A stretch of DNA of 64,000 nucleotides from Leucobacter sp. OLIS6 (GCF_002752355.1 NZ_MRAV01000011.1:186001-250000), one strand, 5' to 3'; numbered from the stretch's first letter, positions 8,174 through 17,556 are shown. Numbers and translations are program-made. The notes: a model not told the origin generated them from the letters alone.

Positions 8174-9682
8174 GTGACGTCCAATACTCCGAACGGACAC
8201 CTCGGCGACGACGAGCACCTGGCGGTGCTCGGTTACGAGGGCAAGTTCGACCGATCCATGAGCCTGTGGGCGAACTTCGCCCTCGGTTTCACCTATCTCT
8301 CGCCGCTCGTCGGCGTCTACTCGCTCCTCGCCGTCGCGCTCTCGACGGGCGGCCCGCCCTCGATCTGGTGGATCGTGATCGTCGCCTGCGGGCAGCTGCT
8401 CGTGTCGCTCGTGTTCGGCGAGATCGTCTCGCAGTACCCGATCCACGGCGGCATCTACCCCTGGGCGAGGCGGCTCTGGGGTCGCCGCTACGCCTGGCTG
8501 GCCGCGTGGGTCTACATCTGGGCCATGATCGTGACCATCACGTCGGTCGCCGAGTTCGGTTCCGGCTTCGTGACGAGCCTGCTCGGCATCGAGCTGACGC
8601 CCGAGGCGACGCTGTTCACCGCGCTCGGACTGCTGCTGCTCGCGCTCGCGATCAACTTCTCGGGAACGAGGTGGCTCGCCCGCATCGCCCGCATCGGGCT
8701 CGCGGCGGAGCTCATCGGCGTGATCGGGCTCGGGCTCTACCTGCTCATCTTCCAGCGCAAGCACGACTTCTCGGTGTTCTTCGACACCATGGGCACCGCG
8801 GGCGACGGCTCCTACCTGCCGGTCTTCCTCGCGTCGGCGCTCGCGGGGCTCTTCCTCTTCTACGGTTTCGAAGCCTGCGGCGACGTGGCCGAGGAGGTGT
8901 CGGATCCGGCCCGCCGGATCCCGCGCGCCATGATGATGACGATCTTCGTCGGTGCGATCTCGGCGCTGTTCTCGTTCGGCGGCTACGTGCTGGCCGCCCC
9001 GAACCTCGAGGACATCGTGGCGGGCAAGGTCGCCGACCCGATTCCGTCGATCCTCGATGCGACGCTCGGACCCGTGGGCGCGAAGCTGTTCCTGATCATC
9101 GCGATCCTTGCCTTCATCTCGTGCGTGCTCAGCCTGCAGGCCGCCGCCAGCCGCCTGCTCTACTCGTTCGCGCGCGACGGGATGCTGCCGGGGCACACCT
9201 GGCTGTCGAAGGTGTCGGAGCGCAGCAAGGTTCCGACCAACGCGCTCATCGTCGCCTGCACGGTGCCCGCGCTCATCTGCGTGCTGATCTACTTCAACGA
9301 CGGGATCCTGGTCGCGGTCACCTCGTTCGCGATCCTCGGCATCTACCTGTCGTTCCAGATGGTCGTGCTCGCGAGCCTGCGCCAGCGGTTCAAGGGGTGG
9401 AAGCCCGCGGGGCCGTTCAGCCTCGGAGGCGCCGGCACCGCGGTCAACGTCGTCGCCCTCGCGTATGGGCTCTTCGCCATGTACCTGCTCGCGAAGCCGG
9501 GCGAGACGGGCGAGTTCTTCGCCGACTACGTCGTGCTCATCGGCCTCGCGGTCGTGCTGGTCACCGGCCTGGTCTACCTGTTCGTAGCGCGGCCCGACCG
9601 CAAGTCGGACGCCCCGCAGGGCGACGCGATCGCGGTCTCCGACGAGATCCGCCGCCGCACCGGAGCGGTCAAGACCCAGTAG
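8174..9682 (+). CDS. APC-family amino acid permease
   Basis: Inner-membrane transporter of the amino acid-polyamine-organocation superfamily. Of 502 residues, about 12 hydrophobic segments are seen. The first contains SLWANFALGFTYLSPLVGVYSL; others include the APC-type YPIHGGIYPWARRLWG after TM2. GTG 8174 was chosen as start because AAAGGAA lies about 8 nt upstream and in-frame residues before it do not look like the family. It is monocistronic and ends at a strong terminator. The sequence resembles permeases for amino acids, choline-like amines or ethanolamine; the substrate is unresolved. Confidence 0.88.
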   Translation: MTSNTPNGHLGDDEHLAVLGYEGKFDRSMSLWANFALGFTYLSPLVGVYSLLAVALSTGGPPSIWWIVIVACGQLLVSLVFGEIVSQYPIHGGIYPWARRLWGRRYAWLAAWVYIWAMIVTITSVAEFGSGFVTSLLGIELTPEATLFTALGLLLLALAINFSGTRWLARIARIGLAAELIGVIGLGLYLLIFQRKHDFSVFFDTMGTAGDGSYLPVFLASALAGLFLFYGFEACGDVAEEVSDPARRIPRAMMMTIFVGAISALFSFGGYVLAAPNLEDIVAGKVADPIPSILDATLGPVGAKLFLIIAILAFISCVLSLQAAASRLLYSFARDGMLPGHTWLSKVSERSKVPTNALIVACTVPALICVLIYFNDGILVAVTSFAILGIYLSFQMVVLASLRQRFKGWKPAGPFSLGGAGTAVNVVALAYGLFAMYLLAKPGETGEFFADYVVLIGLAVVLVTGLVYLFVARPDRKSDAPQGDAIAVSDEIRRRTGAVKTQ

Positions 9683-9697
9683 GGCGACCCGCGGAGA

Positions 9698-9738
9698 CGC
9701 CGAGGGCCCCGGAGCGGAATGCTCCGGGGCCTTCGGCG
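9698..9738. terminator. Strong bidirectional terminator
   Basis: An 18-bp inverted repeat with one mismatch-type position and a 5-nt loop (GGAAT), placed between the stop codons of the convergent APC permease and OpuA-type genes. Confidence 0.85.
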
Positions 9739-9756
9739 TAGTCGCACGGGGCCGCG

Positions 9757-11550
9757 CTACTTCGTCACGAGCGTCGGGTAGGCGTCGGGGTGCTCCTTCA
9801 ACCACTCGGTGACGGCGTCCGGCTCCTTGCCCTTGCCGAACTTGTTGACGACGAGGTCCTCGAGCGAGCCGTACTCGGCATCGTCGAGCTTGATGCCGGA
9901 GATCATCTTCGCGATGTCGGGGTGCTTCTCGCTGAAGCCCTTGTTCGCGAGGAAGTGCAGCGCCTCAGGCTTGCCCATCGCGCCCTTCGGATCCTTGAGG
10001 TCCTTCACGGGGAACTTGTCGTTCGCCCAGAAGGGGCGCCACAGGGTCACCGCGATGTCCTGCTTCTTGTCGATCGCGTTCTGCAGGGTCGTGAGCATGG
10101 TCGCGGTCGACGAGGTGACGAGCTCGTACTCCTTGTCGAGGCCGTACTCGGGCATCATCGTGTTCTGCGTCTGCTCGGTGAGGCCCGCGCTCGGCTCGAT
10201 GCCGATGATCTTGCCGTCGAAGCGCTTCGCGTTGCCCTTCAGGTCCTCGATGGAGTCGATGTCGACGTACTTCGGCACCGCGATGGTCAGCACCGCGTTG
10301 TCGTAGTAGGCCCCGAGATCCTCGATGTCCGCGCCGTACTTCTTCATGTAGCTGGCGTGGGTCTTCTCGGACCAGGCGGAGGGGTAGATGTCGACGTCGC
10401 CCTTCGCGAGACCCGTGTAGAGCACCGCGGCCTCGGTCAGCTCCTTGAGCTCGACCGTGTAGCCCTCCTTCTCGAGCTGGTCCTTCAGCAGGTAGGTCAT
10501 GCTGAGGCCGTCGGTCCAGGACGGGAGGAAGCCGAGCGTGATCGTCTTGTCCGATCCCGCGCCGCCCGCAGCCGTGTCCGTGCCGCCCGAGGAACGGGTG
10601 ACGGCGAGGCTGCCGACGGCGACGAGCGCGATCGCGACGACGGCGGCCGCGAGGCCGAACCACATGCGCTTCGCCTTCGCGCTGGGCGCGCGCCGGATCG
10701 AGCCGAGCACCGACGTGCGGTACTCGCTGGGAGTGCCGAGCGCCGCGGTGACGCGGTCGAGGAACACTGCGAGGATCACGACGCCGAGGCCGGCCTCGAC
10801 GCCCTGGCTGAGGTTCAGCGTCGAGATCGAGGCGATGACCTCTTTACCGAGGCCGTCGGCGCCGACGAAGCCGGCCACGACCGCCATCGACAGGGCGAGC
10901 ATGATGACCTGGTTGATGCCGGCCATGATCGTCGGCATCGCGAGGGGCAGCTGGATGCCGCGCAGGATCCGGCCCGGGGTCGCGCCGAAGGCGTGGCCCG
11001 CCTCCACGGTCTCGGAGTCGACGCCTCGGATGCCCAGTTCGGTGAAGCGGACGCCCGGGGCGAGCGCGAAGATCACCGTCGAGAAGACGCCCGGCACCAC
11101 GCCGATGCTGAAGAACGTCACCGCCGGGATCAGGTACACGAACGCCGGCATCGTCTGCATGAAGTCGAGCACGGGCTTGATGAACGCGCTGAACGCGTCG
11201 TTGCGGGCCGCCAGGATGCCGAGCGGAACCGCGATGATCACGGCGAGCAACGTGGCGATCAGCACGAGCGCGAGCGTCTGCATCGAGGTCTCCCACTGGC
11301 CCATCGCGACGATGAGCAGGAAGCCCACGATCGTGCCGATCGCGAGCTGCCAGGAGCGCACGAACCAGCCGATCAGGGCGAACAGCAGGATCAGGGCGGG
11401 GAAGGGGACTGCGAGCAGCGCATCGGTGAGCCCGGAGACGAGCCACTGCATGACGAAGCCCACGAAGTCGAGCAGCCAGGTGAAGGTGTCCTTGAACCAG
11501 TCGAGCGCGCCGGCGACCCAGTCGCCGATGGGAATACGGAAACCGTTCAT
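9757..11550 (-). CDS. Osmoprotectant ABC transporter, permease fused to substrate-binding domain (OpuA-type)
   Basis: Membrane component plus receptor of a glycine betaine/proline betaine importer. Residues about 1-290 form the permease: several TM helices, and the coupling segment ATPGRILRGIQLPLAMPTIMAGINQ with the EAA-type motif. A further TM near 295-315 is followed by the extracellular OpuAC-like receptor (about 330-597) beginning ITLGFLPSWTDGLSMTYLL and containing DIYPSAWSEK and VTLWRPFWAN. Trp and Tyr residues in these segments match the aromatic cage expected for quaternary amines. The start overlaps the ATPase stop by 4 bp. The fusion is known from OpuA of lactic acid bacteria and some actinobacteria. 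Confidence 0.92.
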   Translation of the reverse strand: MNGFRIPIGDWVAGALDWFKDTFTWLLDFVGFVMQWLVSGLTDALLAVPFPALILLFALIGWFVRSWQLAIGTIVGFLLIVAMGQWETSMQTLALVLIATLLAVIIAVPLGILAARNDAFSAFIKPVLDFMQTMPAFVYLIPAVTFFSIGVVPGVFSTVIFALAPGVRFTELGIRGVDSETVEAGHAFGATPGRILRGIQLPLAMPTIMAGINQVIMLALSMAVVAGFVGADGLGKEVIASISTLNLSQGVEAGLGVVILAVFLDRVTAALGTPSEYRTSVLGSIRRAPSAKAKRMWFGLAAAVVAIALVAVGSLAVTRSSGGTDTAAGGAGSDKTITLGFLPSWTDGLSMTYLLKDQLEKEGYTVELKELTEAAVLYTGLAKGDVDIYPSAWSEKTHASYMKKYGADIEDLGAYYDNAVLTIAVPKYVDIDSIEDLKGNAKRFDGKIIGIEPSAGLTEQTQNTMMPEYGLDKEYELVTSSTATMLTTLQNAIDKKQDIAVTLWRPFWANDKFPVKDLKDPKGAMGKPEALHFLANKGFSEKHPDIAKMISGIKLDDAEYGSLEDLVVNKFGKGKEPDAVTEWLKEHPDAYPTLVTK

Positions 11551-12926
11551 CGGGTCGCCTCCTCGTCATCGCCGGTACGGGATCCGGGCGCATCGGTGCC
11601 GTTCGCCGCGAGGGTCTCGGTGATCGTCGCGGCGGGGACGCCCGGCGCGGGTTCGATGATCGGGATCTCGGTGGTGACCGCGGGCAGATCGGTCAGGGCC
11701 GCGAGCAGGGTCACGCGCGGCACGACGCCGATGAGGCGGTCCTGCTCGTCGATCACGGCGACCGGCAGCGGGCTCTCGACCGCGAGCTCGAAGAGCTCCG
11801 CGATGTGCTGTTCGGGAGACACGATCGACGGCGTCGGGCGCAGGCGCTTCGTGACGTCCGTGCCGCCCTCGCGCACCTCGCGCAGCATGTCCTTGTCGCG
11901 CACGACGCCGAGCAGCTTGCGGCCGCCCGTCGTGACGAAGCAGGCGGAGGTCTGCAGGTCGCGCATGGTGCGCAGCGCGGTGCGCGGGCCGGCGCTCGCC
12001 GTCACGACGGCGAGCGGGGGTTCCATCACGTCGCCCGCGGTGAGCACACGGGCGCGATCGACGTCCTGCACGAACTGCGCCACGTAGTCGTTCGCGGGGT
12101 CGGTGAGGATGTCGTTCGGCGTACCGACCTGCACGATGCGGCCGTCGCGCATGACCGCGATCCGATCGCCGAGGAACATGGCCTCGTTGAGGTCGTGCGT
12201 GATGAACACGATCGTCTTGCCGAGCTCCTGCTGGAGCTCGATGAGCAGCTCCTGCATCTCGCGACGAATCAGCGGATCGAGGGCCGAGAACGCCTCGTCC
12301 ATGAGCAGGATGTCGGTGTCGGCCGCGAACGCGCGCGCCAGGCCGACGCGCTGCTGCATACCGCCCGACAGTTCGCCCGGCAGCGACGACTCCCACTTGC
12401 TCAGGCCGACCCGGTCGAGCCAGCGCCGGGCGGCCGCGGTGCGCTCGGGAAGGGCCACGCCCTGCAGTTCGAGGCCGTAGGCCACGTTGTCGAGCACGGA
12501 CCGGTGGGGGAGCAGCGCGAAGTGCTGGAACACCATCGACATGCGATCGCGGCGCACGGCGCGCAGTTCGGCGGCGCCGAGGCCGACCACCTCGGTGCCG
12601 AACACGCGGATCGATCCGGCGGTCGATTCGTTGAGTCCGTTGAGCATGCGGATCAGGGTCGACTTGCCGGAGCCCGAGAGCCCCATGACCACGAAGATCT
12701 CGCCCTGGCGCACGTCGAAGCTCGCGTCGATCACCGCTGCGGTGCCGAACGGGCGTACTTCGTCGCGGCTCGCACCCGTGCGGAGGCGCTTCACGGCCTC
12801 GTTCGGGCGGCGGCCGAAGACCTTGAAGACGCTCTCGACCGAGATCGCGGTTCCGGGCTCGGAAGCGGCGCGCTCGCGGGCGTCTCGCTCGTGATCGGTG
12901 GGCGGTGCTGGCGATGGGATCGTCAC
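11547..12926 (-). CDS. Osmoprotectant ABC transporter ATP-binding protein with CBS domains
   Basis: ATPase of the glycine betaine importer. It has Walker A GLSGSGKSTL, signature LSGGMQQRVGLARAF and Walker B ILLMDEAFSALDPL. The C-terminal part, from about residue 265, holds a tandem CBS pair (VMEPPLAVVTASAG, then PTPSIVSPEQHIAELFE), which in OpuA senses ionic strength or cyclic-di-AMP. An unusual insert of about 25 residues (FGRRPNEAVKRLRTG) is common in ProV-type proteins. GTG 12926 is preferred over GTG 12932 because AGGAG lies 5 nt before the former and overlaps the latter. Length is 459 residues. Confidence 0.92.
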   Translation of the reverse strand: MTIPSPAPPTDHERDARERAASEPGTAISVESVFKVFGRRPNEAVKRLRTGASRDEVRPFGTAAVIDASFDVRQGEIFVVMGLSGSGKSTLIRMLNGLNESTAGSIRVFGTEVVGLGAAELRAVRRDRMSMVFQHFALLPHRSVLDNVAYGLELQGVALPERTAAARRWLDRVGLSKWESSLPGELSGGMQQRVGLARAFAADTDILLMDEAFSALDPLIRREMQELLIELQQELGKTIVFITHDLNEAMFLGDRIAVMRDGRIVQVGTPNDILTDPANDYVAQFVQDVDRARVLTAGDVMEPPLAVVTASAGPRTALRTMRDLQTSACFVTTGGRKLLGVVRDKDMLREVREGGTDVTKRLRPTPSIVSPEQHIAELFELAVESPLPVAVIDEQDRLIGVVPRVTLLAALTDLPAVTTEIPIIEPAPGVPAATITETLAANGTDAPGSRTGDDEEATR

Positions 12927-13505
12927 AGACACTCCTCATGCGGGTGCGCCGAAGGCACCCGCTGCGTGGTCCGGGTTCGACGGCGGGGGACGCCCGGGCG
13001 CGATCCTCTCGACCGCTTCAACCGGCGTCCTGCAAGCCGCGGCCATCGGGACCGGCGGCCACCGCGAACCGTACGCCCGTCGCGCATCGAGCAGGTGCTC
13101 CCGCGGCGGCCGCGGACCAGGGTTTTTCGCGTGGAACGCTGCCTTCGACGCTAACAACGCGCATACCGGGTCGCAAGGTGAACCGGTCGAAAATCCCACG
13201 CGCCAGCGGGGGTAATCTTGCGCTGACCGGGGGTTAAATTTGTTACCCGTTCGTTACCCGGAGGCCCGGATATGTGGCCGGAAAACCCTTGGTCTCGATC
13301 GGATTCCAATCCGCACGTCGATTTCTGACGCGCATTTCATGCGGGTTAGGCTTCGACTACGCCCGGGGCTCCGCGCAGATTCCGGTACTCCAGACACCGT
13401 CTGGTGCCGCCGAGACAATCTGGGGCCGGAACATCCGCCGTGATCGCTACACTCGGTCCCCAGGCTCACCCCTCCTCCCTGACACTGAAGTAAGGAAATG
13501 GATCG
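12927..13505. other. 579-bp intergenic region between two divergent ABC operons
   Basis: No convincing gene is seen. It contains a hairpin at 12940-12962 (GCGGGTGC / GCACCCGC, 7-nt loop) in the leader of the osmoprotectant operon. It also has a direct repeat GTTACCC at 13241-13247 and 13252-13258 and a relatively AT-rich stretch around 13229-13245 suited to promoters. No known riboswitch core was recognised. Confidence 0.6.
13241..13258 (-). promoter_or_regulatory. Direct repeat resembling an MtrA box
   Basis: Read on the minus strand, the site is GTAAC, six bases, GTAAC (an 11-bp period). Paired GTAAC-like half-sites are recognised by the actinobacterial osmotic/cell-wall response regulator MtrA in some genera. 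The position, 315 bp upstream of an osmoprotectant operon, makes this plausible but unproven. Confidence 0.35.
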
Positions 13506-14405
13506 ATGAAGATTCGAGTGGTACTTCCCGCAGTCGCCGCCGTCGCGGCGCTCGCGCTCACCGGCTGCGTCAACAACGCCGATTCCGAAGGCGCAGGCGG
13601 CGGCACCAAGTCGCCCGCGACGAGCGACATCAAGGCCGATTCGGCTGCGGTCGCCCTGCTCCCGAAGGACATCAAGGACTCGGGCAAGCTCATCATCGGC
13701 ACCGACGCGTCCTACCCGCCCAACGAGTACAAGGACGCCAACGGCAACCCGACCGGCTGGAACGTCACCCTCGCCGATGCCATCGCTGCGAAGCTCGGCC
13801 TCAAGCCCGAGTGGCAGGTATCGAAGTTCGATTCGATCATCCCGAACATCAACGGCGGCAAGTTCAACATGGGCTCGTCCTCGTTCACCGACACCCTCGA
13901 GCGGCAGAAGTCGGTCGACTTCGTCGACTACTATCAGGCCGGCACGCTCTGGGCCGCACCCAAGGGCAAGACCGTCAACCCCGAGGACGCCTGCGGCCTC
14001 AAGGTCTCGGTCCAGTCCGGTACCGTGCAGGACACCGACGAGATGCCGGCCCGCCAGAAGGCGTGCAAGGACGCCGGCAAGCCCGAGATCCAGGTGCTGA
14101 AGTTCGACGGCCAGGAGGAAGCGACCAACGCGGTCGTCGTGGGCAAGGCCGACGCGCTCTCCGCGGACTCGCCCGTCACGCTCGCCGCGATCAAGGCCAC
14201 CGGCGACGCGCTCGAAGCCTCCGGTGAATCCTTCGACAACGCCCCCTACGGCTTCGTCACCGCCAAGGACAGCGAGCTCACCAAGGCCGTGCAGGCCGCC
14301 ATCGAGTCGCTCATGAAGGACGGCACCTACACCAAGATCCTCACCGACGCCGGTGTCGAGGCCGGTGCCGTGAAGGAAGCCGTCATCAACGGCGGAAAGT
14401 CCTGA
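13506..14405 (+). CDS. Polar amino acid ABC transporter, substrate-binding lipoprotein
   Basis: Extracellular receptor, family 3 binding protein, 299 residues. The signal peptide ends in the lipobox LTGC at residues 18-21, so it is membrane-anchored through Cys. Domain landmarks are GKLIIGTDASYPPNEYKDANG at the start of lobe 1, and FDSIIPNINGGKFNMGSSSFTDTLER. AAGGA precedes the ATG by about 9 nt. It is the first gene of a receptor-permease-ATPase operon, with 2 bp to the permease. The charged acceptor side is unclear; lysine/arginine/ornithine or glutamine-like amino acids are possible. Confidence 0.92.
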   Translation: MKIRVVLPAVAAVAALALTGCVNNADSEGAGGGTKSPATSDIKADSAAVALLPKDIKDSGKLIIGTDASYPPNEYKDANGNPTGWNVTLADAIAAKLGLKPEWQVSKFDSIIPNINGGKFNMGSSSFTDTLERQKSVDFVDYYQAGTLWAAPKGKTVNPEDACGLKVSVQSGTVQDTDEMPARQKACKDAGKPEIQVLKFDGQEEATNAVVVGKADALSADSPVTLAAIKATGDALEASGESFDNAPYGFVTAKDSELTKAVQAAIESLMKDGTYTKILTDAGVEAGAVKEAVINGGKS

Positions 14406-14407
14406 GC

Positions 14408-15388
14408 GTGACCGACCGAACCGAGGCTGACAAACAGCCGTTCTACGACTCGGAGCCCATCGAGGCCATCCGGCTCAAGCACCCCGGGCGGATCATCCTC
14501 GCCGCCGTGCTGGTGATCATCGTCGGACTCTTCCTGTTCGACGCGTTCACCACACGCGGCGGCGCCAAGGGCTACAACTGGCCCGAGGTCGCGAAGTACG
14601 TCTTCGACGTCCGCGTGATCCAGGCCGTCGGGTACACCCTCCTGCTCACCGTGTACTCGATGATCATCGCGATCGTGCTGGGCGTGCTGCTCGCCGTCAT
14701 GCGGCTCTCGCCCAACCCCGTGGTCAAAGCGGTCGCCTGGGTCTATCTCTGGCTGTTCCGTGGCACCCCGGTGTACGTGCAGCTCGTGTTCTGGGGCCTC
14801 GTCGGGACCATCTACCAGCAGATCACCATCGGCAGCCTGTCGCTCAACGTGCAGGACCTGCTGCCCGCGTTCGCCCTCGCCGTGATCGGCCTGGCGCTCA
14901 ACGAGTCGGCCTACATGGCCGAGATCGTACGCGCCGGCCTGCTCTCGGTCGACAAGGGCCAGGACGAGGCCGCGACCGCGCTCGGCCTCGGCTGGTGGCA
15001 CACCATGACCCGCGTCGTGCTCCCGCAGGCGATGCGCGTGATCATCCCGCCGACCGGCAACGAAGTGATCTCGATGCTGAAGACCACCTCGCTCGTCGTC
15101 GCCGTGCCGTTCTCGCTCGAGCTGTACACCCGCACCCGCGACATCTCGGCCGTCACCTACAAGCCGATCCCCATGCTGATCGTCGCATCCATCTGGTACC
15201 TCGCCGTCACCTCGATCCTCATGGTCGGCCAGTACTACCTCGAGCGGCACTTCGCCCGAGGCATCGGGCAGCGCCCCGACATCATGAAGCCGACCGTCGA
15301 AACCGCGGCCGTCGGCGTCATCACGGCCGAGGAAGCGAAGCTCGCGGCGATCAAGAACGAGACTGATGCGAAGGGTGGCGAACGATGA
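14408..15388 (+). CDS. Polar amino acid ABC transporter permease (HisMQ family)
   Basis: Single permease of the operon, 326 residues, probably acting as a homodimer. It has a cytoplasmic N-terminus of about 30 residues, TM1 ([20 protein letters not shown]), and a BPD_transp_1 core. The EAA loop reads [38 protein letters not shown] is the family hallmark. The start is GTG, 2 bp after the receptor stop, and its end overlaps the ATPase start by 4 bp. Confidence 0.92.
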   Translation: MTDRTEADKQPFYDSEPIEAIRLKHPGRIILAAVLVIIVGLFLFDAFTTRGGAKGYNWPEVAKYVFDVRVIQAVGYTLLLTVYSMIIAIVLGVLLAVMRLSPNPVVKAVAWVYLWLFRGTPVYVQLVFWGLVGTIYQQITIGSLSLNVQDLLPAFALAVIGLALNESAYMAEIVRAGLLSVDKGQDEAATALGLGWWHTMTRVVLPQAMRVIIPPTGNEVISMLKTTSLVVAVPFSLELYTRTRDISAVTYKPIPMLIVASIWYLAVTSILMVGQYYLERHFARGIGQRPDIMKPTVETAAVGVITAEEAKLAAIKNETDAKGGER

Positions 15389-16164
15389 CCGCTCAGACCA
15401 GCACCGTGCCCATGGTGAAAGCCGAAGGGGTCTCGAAAGCGTACGGCTCCAACCTCGTGCTCAAATCCATCTCGCTCGAGGTGCAGAAAGGCGAAGTGCT
15501 CTGCCTCGTCGGCCCGTCCGGCTCCGGCAAATCCACCTTCCTGCGCTGCATCAACCACCTCGAGACCGTCAACTCCGGCCGCCTCTCCGTCGACGGCGAA
15601 CTCGTCGGCTACCGGCAGGACAGCGACAAGCTGTACGAGATGCACCCCAAGGAAGCAGCGAAGCAGCGCCGCGACATCGGCATGGTGTTCCAGCGCTTCA
15701 ACCTGTTCCCCCACATGACCGCCCTCGAGAACGTCATGATCGCGCCCACCCTGCTCAAGAAGGGCGACAAGGCGCAGCTCAAGGCACGGGCCATGGAACT
15801 GCTCGCCCGCGTCGGCCTCGCCGAACGCTACGACTACTACCCGGCGCACCTGTCGGGCGGCCAGCAGCAGCGCGTCGCCATCGCGCGAGCCCTCGCCATG
15901 GAGCCCAAGCTCATGCTGTTCGACGAGCCCACCTCGGCGCTCGACCCCGAACTCGTCGGCGAAGTGCTCGACGTCATGAAGGGCCTCGCCGAGAGCGGCA
16001 TGACCATGGTCGTCGTGACGCACGAGATGGGCTTCGCCCGCGAAGTCGCCGACACCCTCGTGTTCATGGACGGCGGCGTGGTCGTCGAATCCGGCGACCC
16101 CGTCGAAGTGCTCACCAACCCGCAGCGGGAACGCACCAAGGCGTTCCTCTCGAAGGTGCTGTAG
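15385..16164 (+). CDS. Polar amino acid ABC transporter ATP-binding protein (GlnQ/HisP-like)
   Basis: ATPase of the amino-acid importer, 259 residues. Walker A is [15 protein letters not shown], the Q-loop [18 protein letters not shown], the signature [17 protein letters not shown] and Walker [17 protein letters not shown]; the switch His is in [13 protein letters not shown]. All match the polar amino-acid subclass closely. Last gene of the operon; a large inverted repeat follows. Confidence 0.95.
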   Translation: MTAQTSTVPMVKAEGVSKAYGSNLVLKSISLEVQKGEVLCLVGPSGSGKSTFLRCINHLETVNSGRLSVDGELVGYRQDSDKLYEMHPKEAAKQRRDIGMVFQRFNLFPHMTALENVMIAPTLLKKGDKAQLKARAMELLARVGLAERYDYYPAHLSGGQQQRVAIARALAMEPKLMLFDEPTSALDPELVGEVLDVMKGLAESGMTMVVVTHEMGFAREVADTLVFMDGGVVVESGDPVEVLTNPQRERTKAFLSKVL

Positions 16165-16170
16165 CGGGTC

Positions 16171-16292
16171 AAGCGCCCGTCGGTGCCGGAATTGCGTGAG
16201 CCTGCAGAGCAGGGGACCCCGGCGTGTCTTCGCTTCGCTCGACACGCCAACCCTGATGCAGGCCCACGCAATTCCGGCACCGACGGGCGCTT
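16171..16292. repeat. 122-bp near-perfect cruciform/hairpin element
   Basis: Outer arms of 28 bp (16171-16198 and 16265-16292) are perfect reverse complements. Nested inside are CCTGCA/TGCAGG, CAGGG/CCCTG and GGCGTGTC/GACACGCC, leaving a 12-nt loop at about 16229-16240. The whole unit folds into one long hairpin. It lies between the amino-acid ABC operon and an SDR gene on the same strand. It may be a terminator, a structured RNA or a small mobile palindrome. Confidence 0.9.
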
Positions 16293-16334
16293 CCGTGCGT
16301 TCAGCACCTTGCTCGTTCCAGCGCTGAGGATCGA

Positions 16335-16340
16335 TAGGGT
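16335..16340 (+). promoter_or_regulatory. Candidate -10 box of a leaderless transcript (SDR gene)
   Basis: TAGGGT lies 6 nt before ATG 16347. Confidence 0.5.
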
Positions 16341-16346
16341 GAGCGC

Positions 16347-17114
16347 ATGAGCTCGCTCCCCACCCTCGACGGCCTGTTCGGACTCGGCGGGCGCACTGCC
16401 CTCGTCACCGGTGGCAGCTCCGGCATCGGGCGGGCCATCGCGCGGGCGCTCGCGGGGGCCGGCGCGCACGTGCGCATCGCCGCCCGAACCGAGCACGCCA
16501 TCGCCGAGACCGTCGCCGGGATCCGCGACGGCGGCGGCAGCGCCGACGGGATCACCGCCGACCTCGACAGCCGCGCCGGCGCGCACGCGCTCGCGGACGC
16601 CGCGGGCGACATCGACATCCTCGTGCACAGCGCCGGGATCAACCTGCGCCCGCCCCTCGCCGAACTCGACGAGGCGGTGTGGGACGCGACCATGGCGGTC
16701 AACCTCGACGCCGCGTTCGTGCTCGGGCAGCGCCTCATCCCCGGCATGGCCGAGCGCGGCTACGGCCGGGTGATCCACATCAGCTCGCAGCAGGCGCACC
16801 GCCCGTTCGCCAACAGTGGCGCCTACGGTGTCTCGAAAGCGGCGATCGAAGCGCTCGCCCGTTCGCAGGCCGAAGCCTGGTCATCGCGCGGCGTCACCGC
16901 GAACGCGCTCGTTCCCGGCTTCGTGCAGACTCCGCTCAACCGGCGCCTCAGCGCCGATCCCGGGACGGTCGCGGCGCTCGCCGCGCGCACGCTCGTCGGC
17001 CGCAACGGCGAGCCCGAGGACTTCGGCGGTGCCGCCGTGCTGCTCGCCTCGCCCGCGTCGGCCTACATCACGGGCCAGGCGATCGCCGTCGACGGCGGCT
17101 TCTCGACGCACTGA
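16347..17114 (+). CDS. Short-chain dehydrogenase/reductase (SDR, classical)
   Basis: NAD(P)-dependent oxidoreductase of 255 residues with all classical SDR motifs. The cofactor-binding loop is VTGGSSGIGRAIARAL (about residues 20-35), the NAG equivalent is HSAGINLRPP, catalytic Ser lies in VIHISSQQAH, and catalytic Tyr/Lys are in SGAYGVSKAAIEAL. The C-terminal AYITGQAIAVDGGFSTH is typical. It resembles gluconate 5-dehydrogenase/3-oxoacyl reductase-like SDRs. It stands alone, so the substrate is unknown. Confidence 0.92.
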   Translation: MSSLPTLDGLFGLGGRTALVTGGSSGIGRAIARALAGAGAHVRIAARTEHAIAETVAGIRDGGGSADGITADLDSRAGAHALADAAGDIDILVHSAGINLRPPLAELDEAVWDATMAVNLDAAFVLGQRLIPGMAERGYGRVIHISSQQAHRPFANSGAYGVSKAAIEALARSQAEAWSSRGVTANALVPGFVQTPLNRRLSADPGTVAALAARTLVGRNGEPEDFGGAAVLLASPASAYITGQAIAVDGGFSTH

Positions 17115-17158
17115 GTGCCGTGCGGGGCACCCGTCCCGAGGCGTCCGCGCTCGCGGAC
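17115..17158. terminator. Two small hairpins between convergent genes
   Basis: GTGCC/GGCAC at 17115-17130 and GTCCGCG/CGCGGAC at 17143-17158 fill the 43-bp gap between SDR and cytidylyltransferase stop codons. Weak terminators at best. Confidence 0.45.
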
Positions 17159-17556
17159 TACGCGCCCTCGCCGAGGTCGTTCTTGATCTTGGTGGTCGAG
17201 ACGCCCTCGGTGCGGTCGAGGTAGACGACCTCGCAGTAGTCGCGCAGGATCTCGAAGCGGGGGTCGCCCTCCCAATCGCCGCCCATGACGACGGTGTCGA
17301 TCTCGTACTTCTGCACGTCGCGGATCTTCTGATCCCACGCCTGCTCGGGGATCACGAGATCGACGTAGCGCACCGCCTCGAGCATGTTCTTGCGCGTCTC
17401 GAAGTCGTGGTAGGTCTTCTTGCCCTTGCCCGCGTTGAACTCCTCGGTGGACGCGGCCACGACGAGGTAGTCGCCGAGCGATCGCGCGCGACGCAGCAGG
17501 CGGATGTGCCCCCAGTGCAGCAGGTCGAACGTGCCGTAGGTCAGGATCCGCTTCAA
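17158..17556 (-). CDS. tagD: Glycerol-3-phosphate cytidylyltransferase (TagD-like)
   Basis: Nucleotidyltransferase forming CDP-glycerol from CTP and glycerol 3-phosphate, or a close relative making another CDP-activated alcohol, for cell-wall teichoic polymers. The 132-residue protein has GTFDLLHWGH with the catalytic HxGH (HWGH), and RTEGVSTTKI, the family C-terminal signature. GGDWEGDPRF is also conserved. The start is a TTG at 17556, preceded by AAGGAG; with this start the length equals that of TagD. No teichoic acid glycosyltransferases are adjacent. Confidence 0.9.
   Translation of the reverse strand: MKRILTYGTFDLLHWGHIRLLRRARSLGDYLVVAASTEEFNAGKGKKTYHDFETRKNMLEAVRYVDLVIPEQAWDQKIRDVQKYEIDTVVMGGDWEGDPRFEILRDYCEVVYLDRTEGVSTTKIKNDLGEGA

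Noticed and set aside
12927-13505. Cyclic-di-AMP (ydaO) or other riboswitch upstream of the osmoprotectant operon
   Set aside because: I looked for the conserved cores and found only a small hairpin at 12940-12962. A covariance-model search would be decisive.
16171-16292. Integron attC site
   Set aside because: Size and folding fit loosely, but the conserved core-site ends are missing, pairing is too perfect, and there is no integrase or cassette array.
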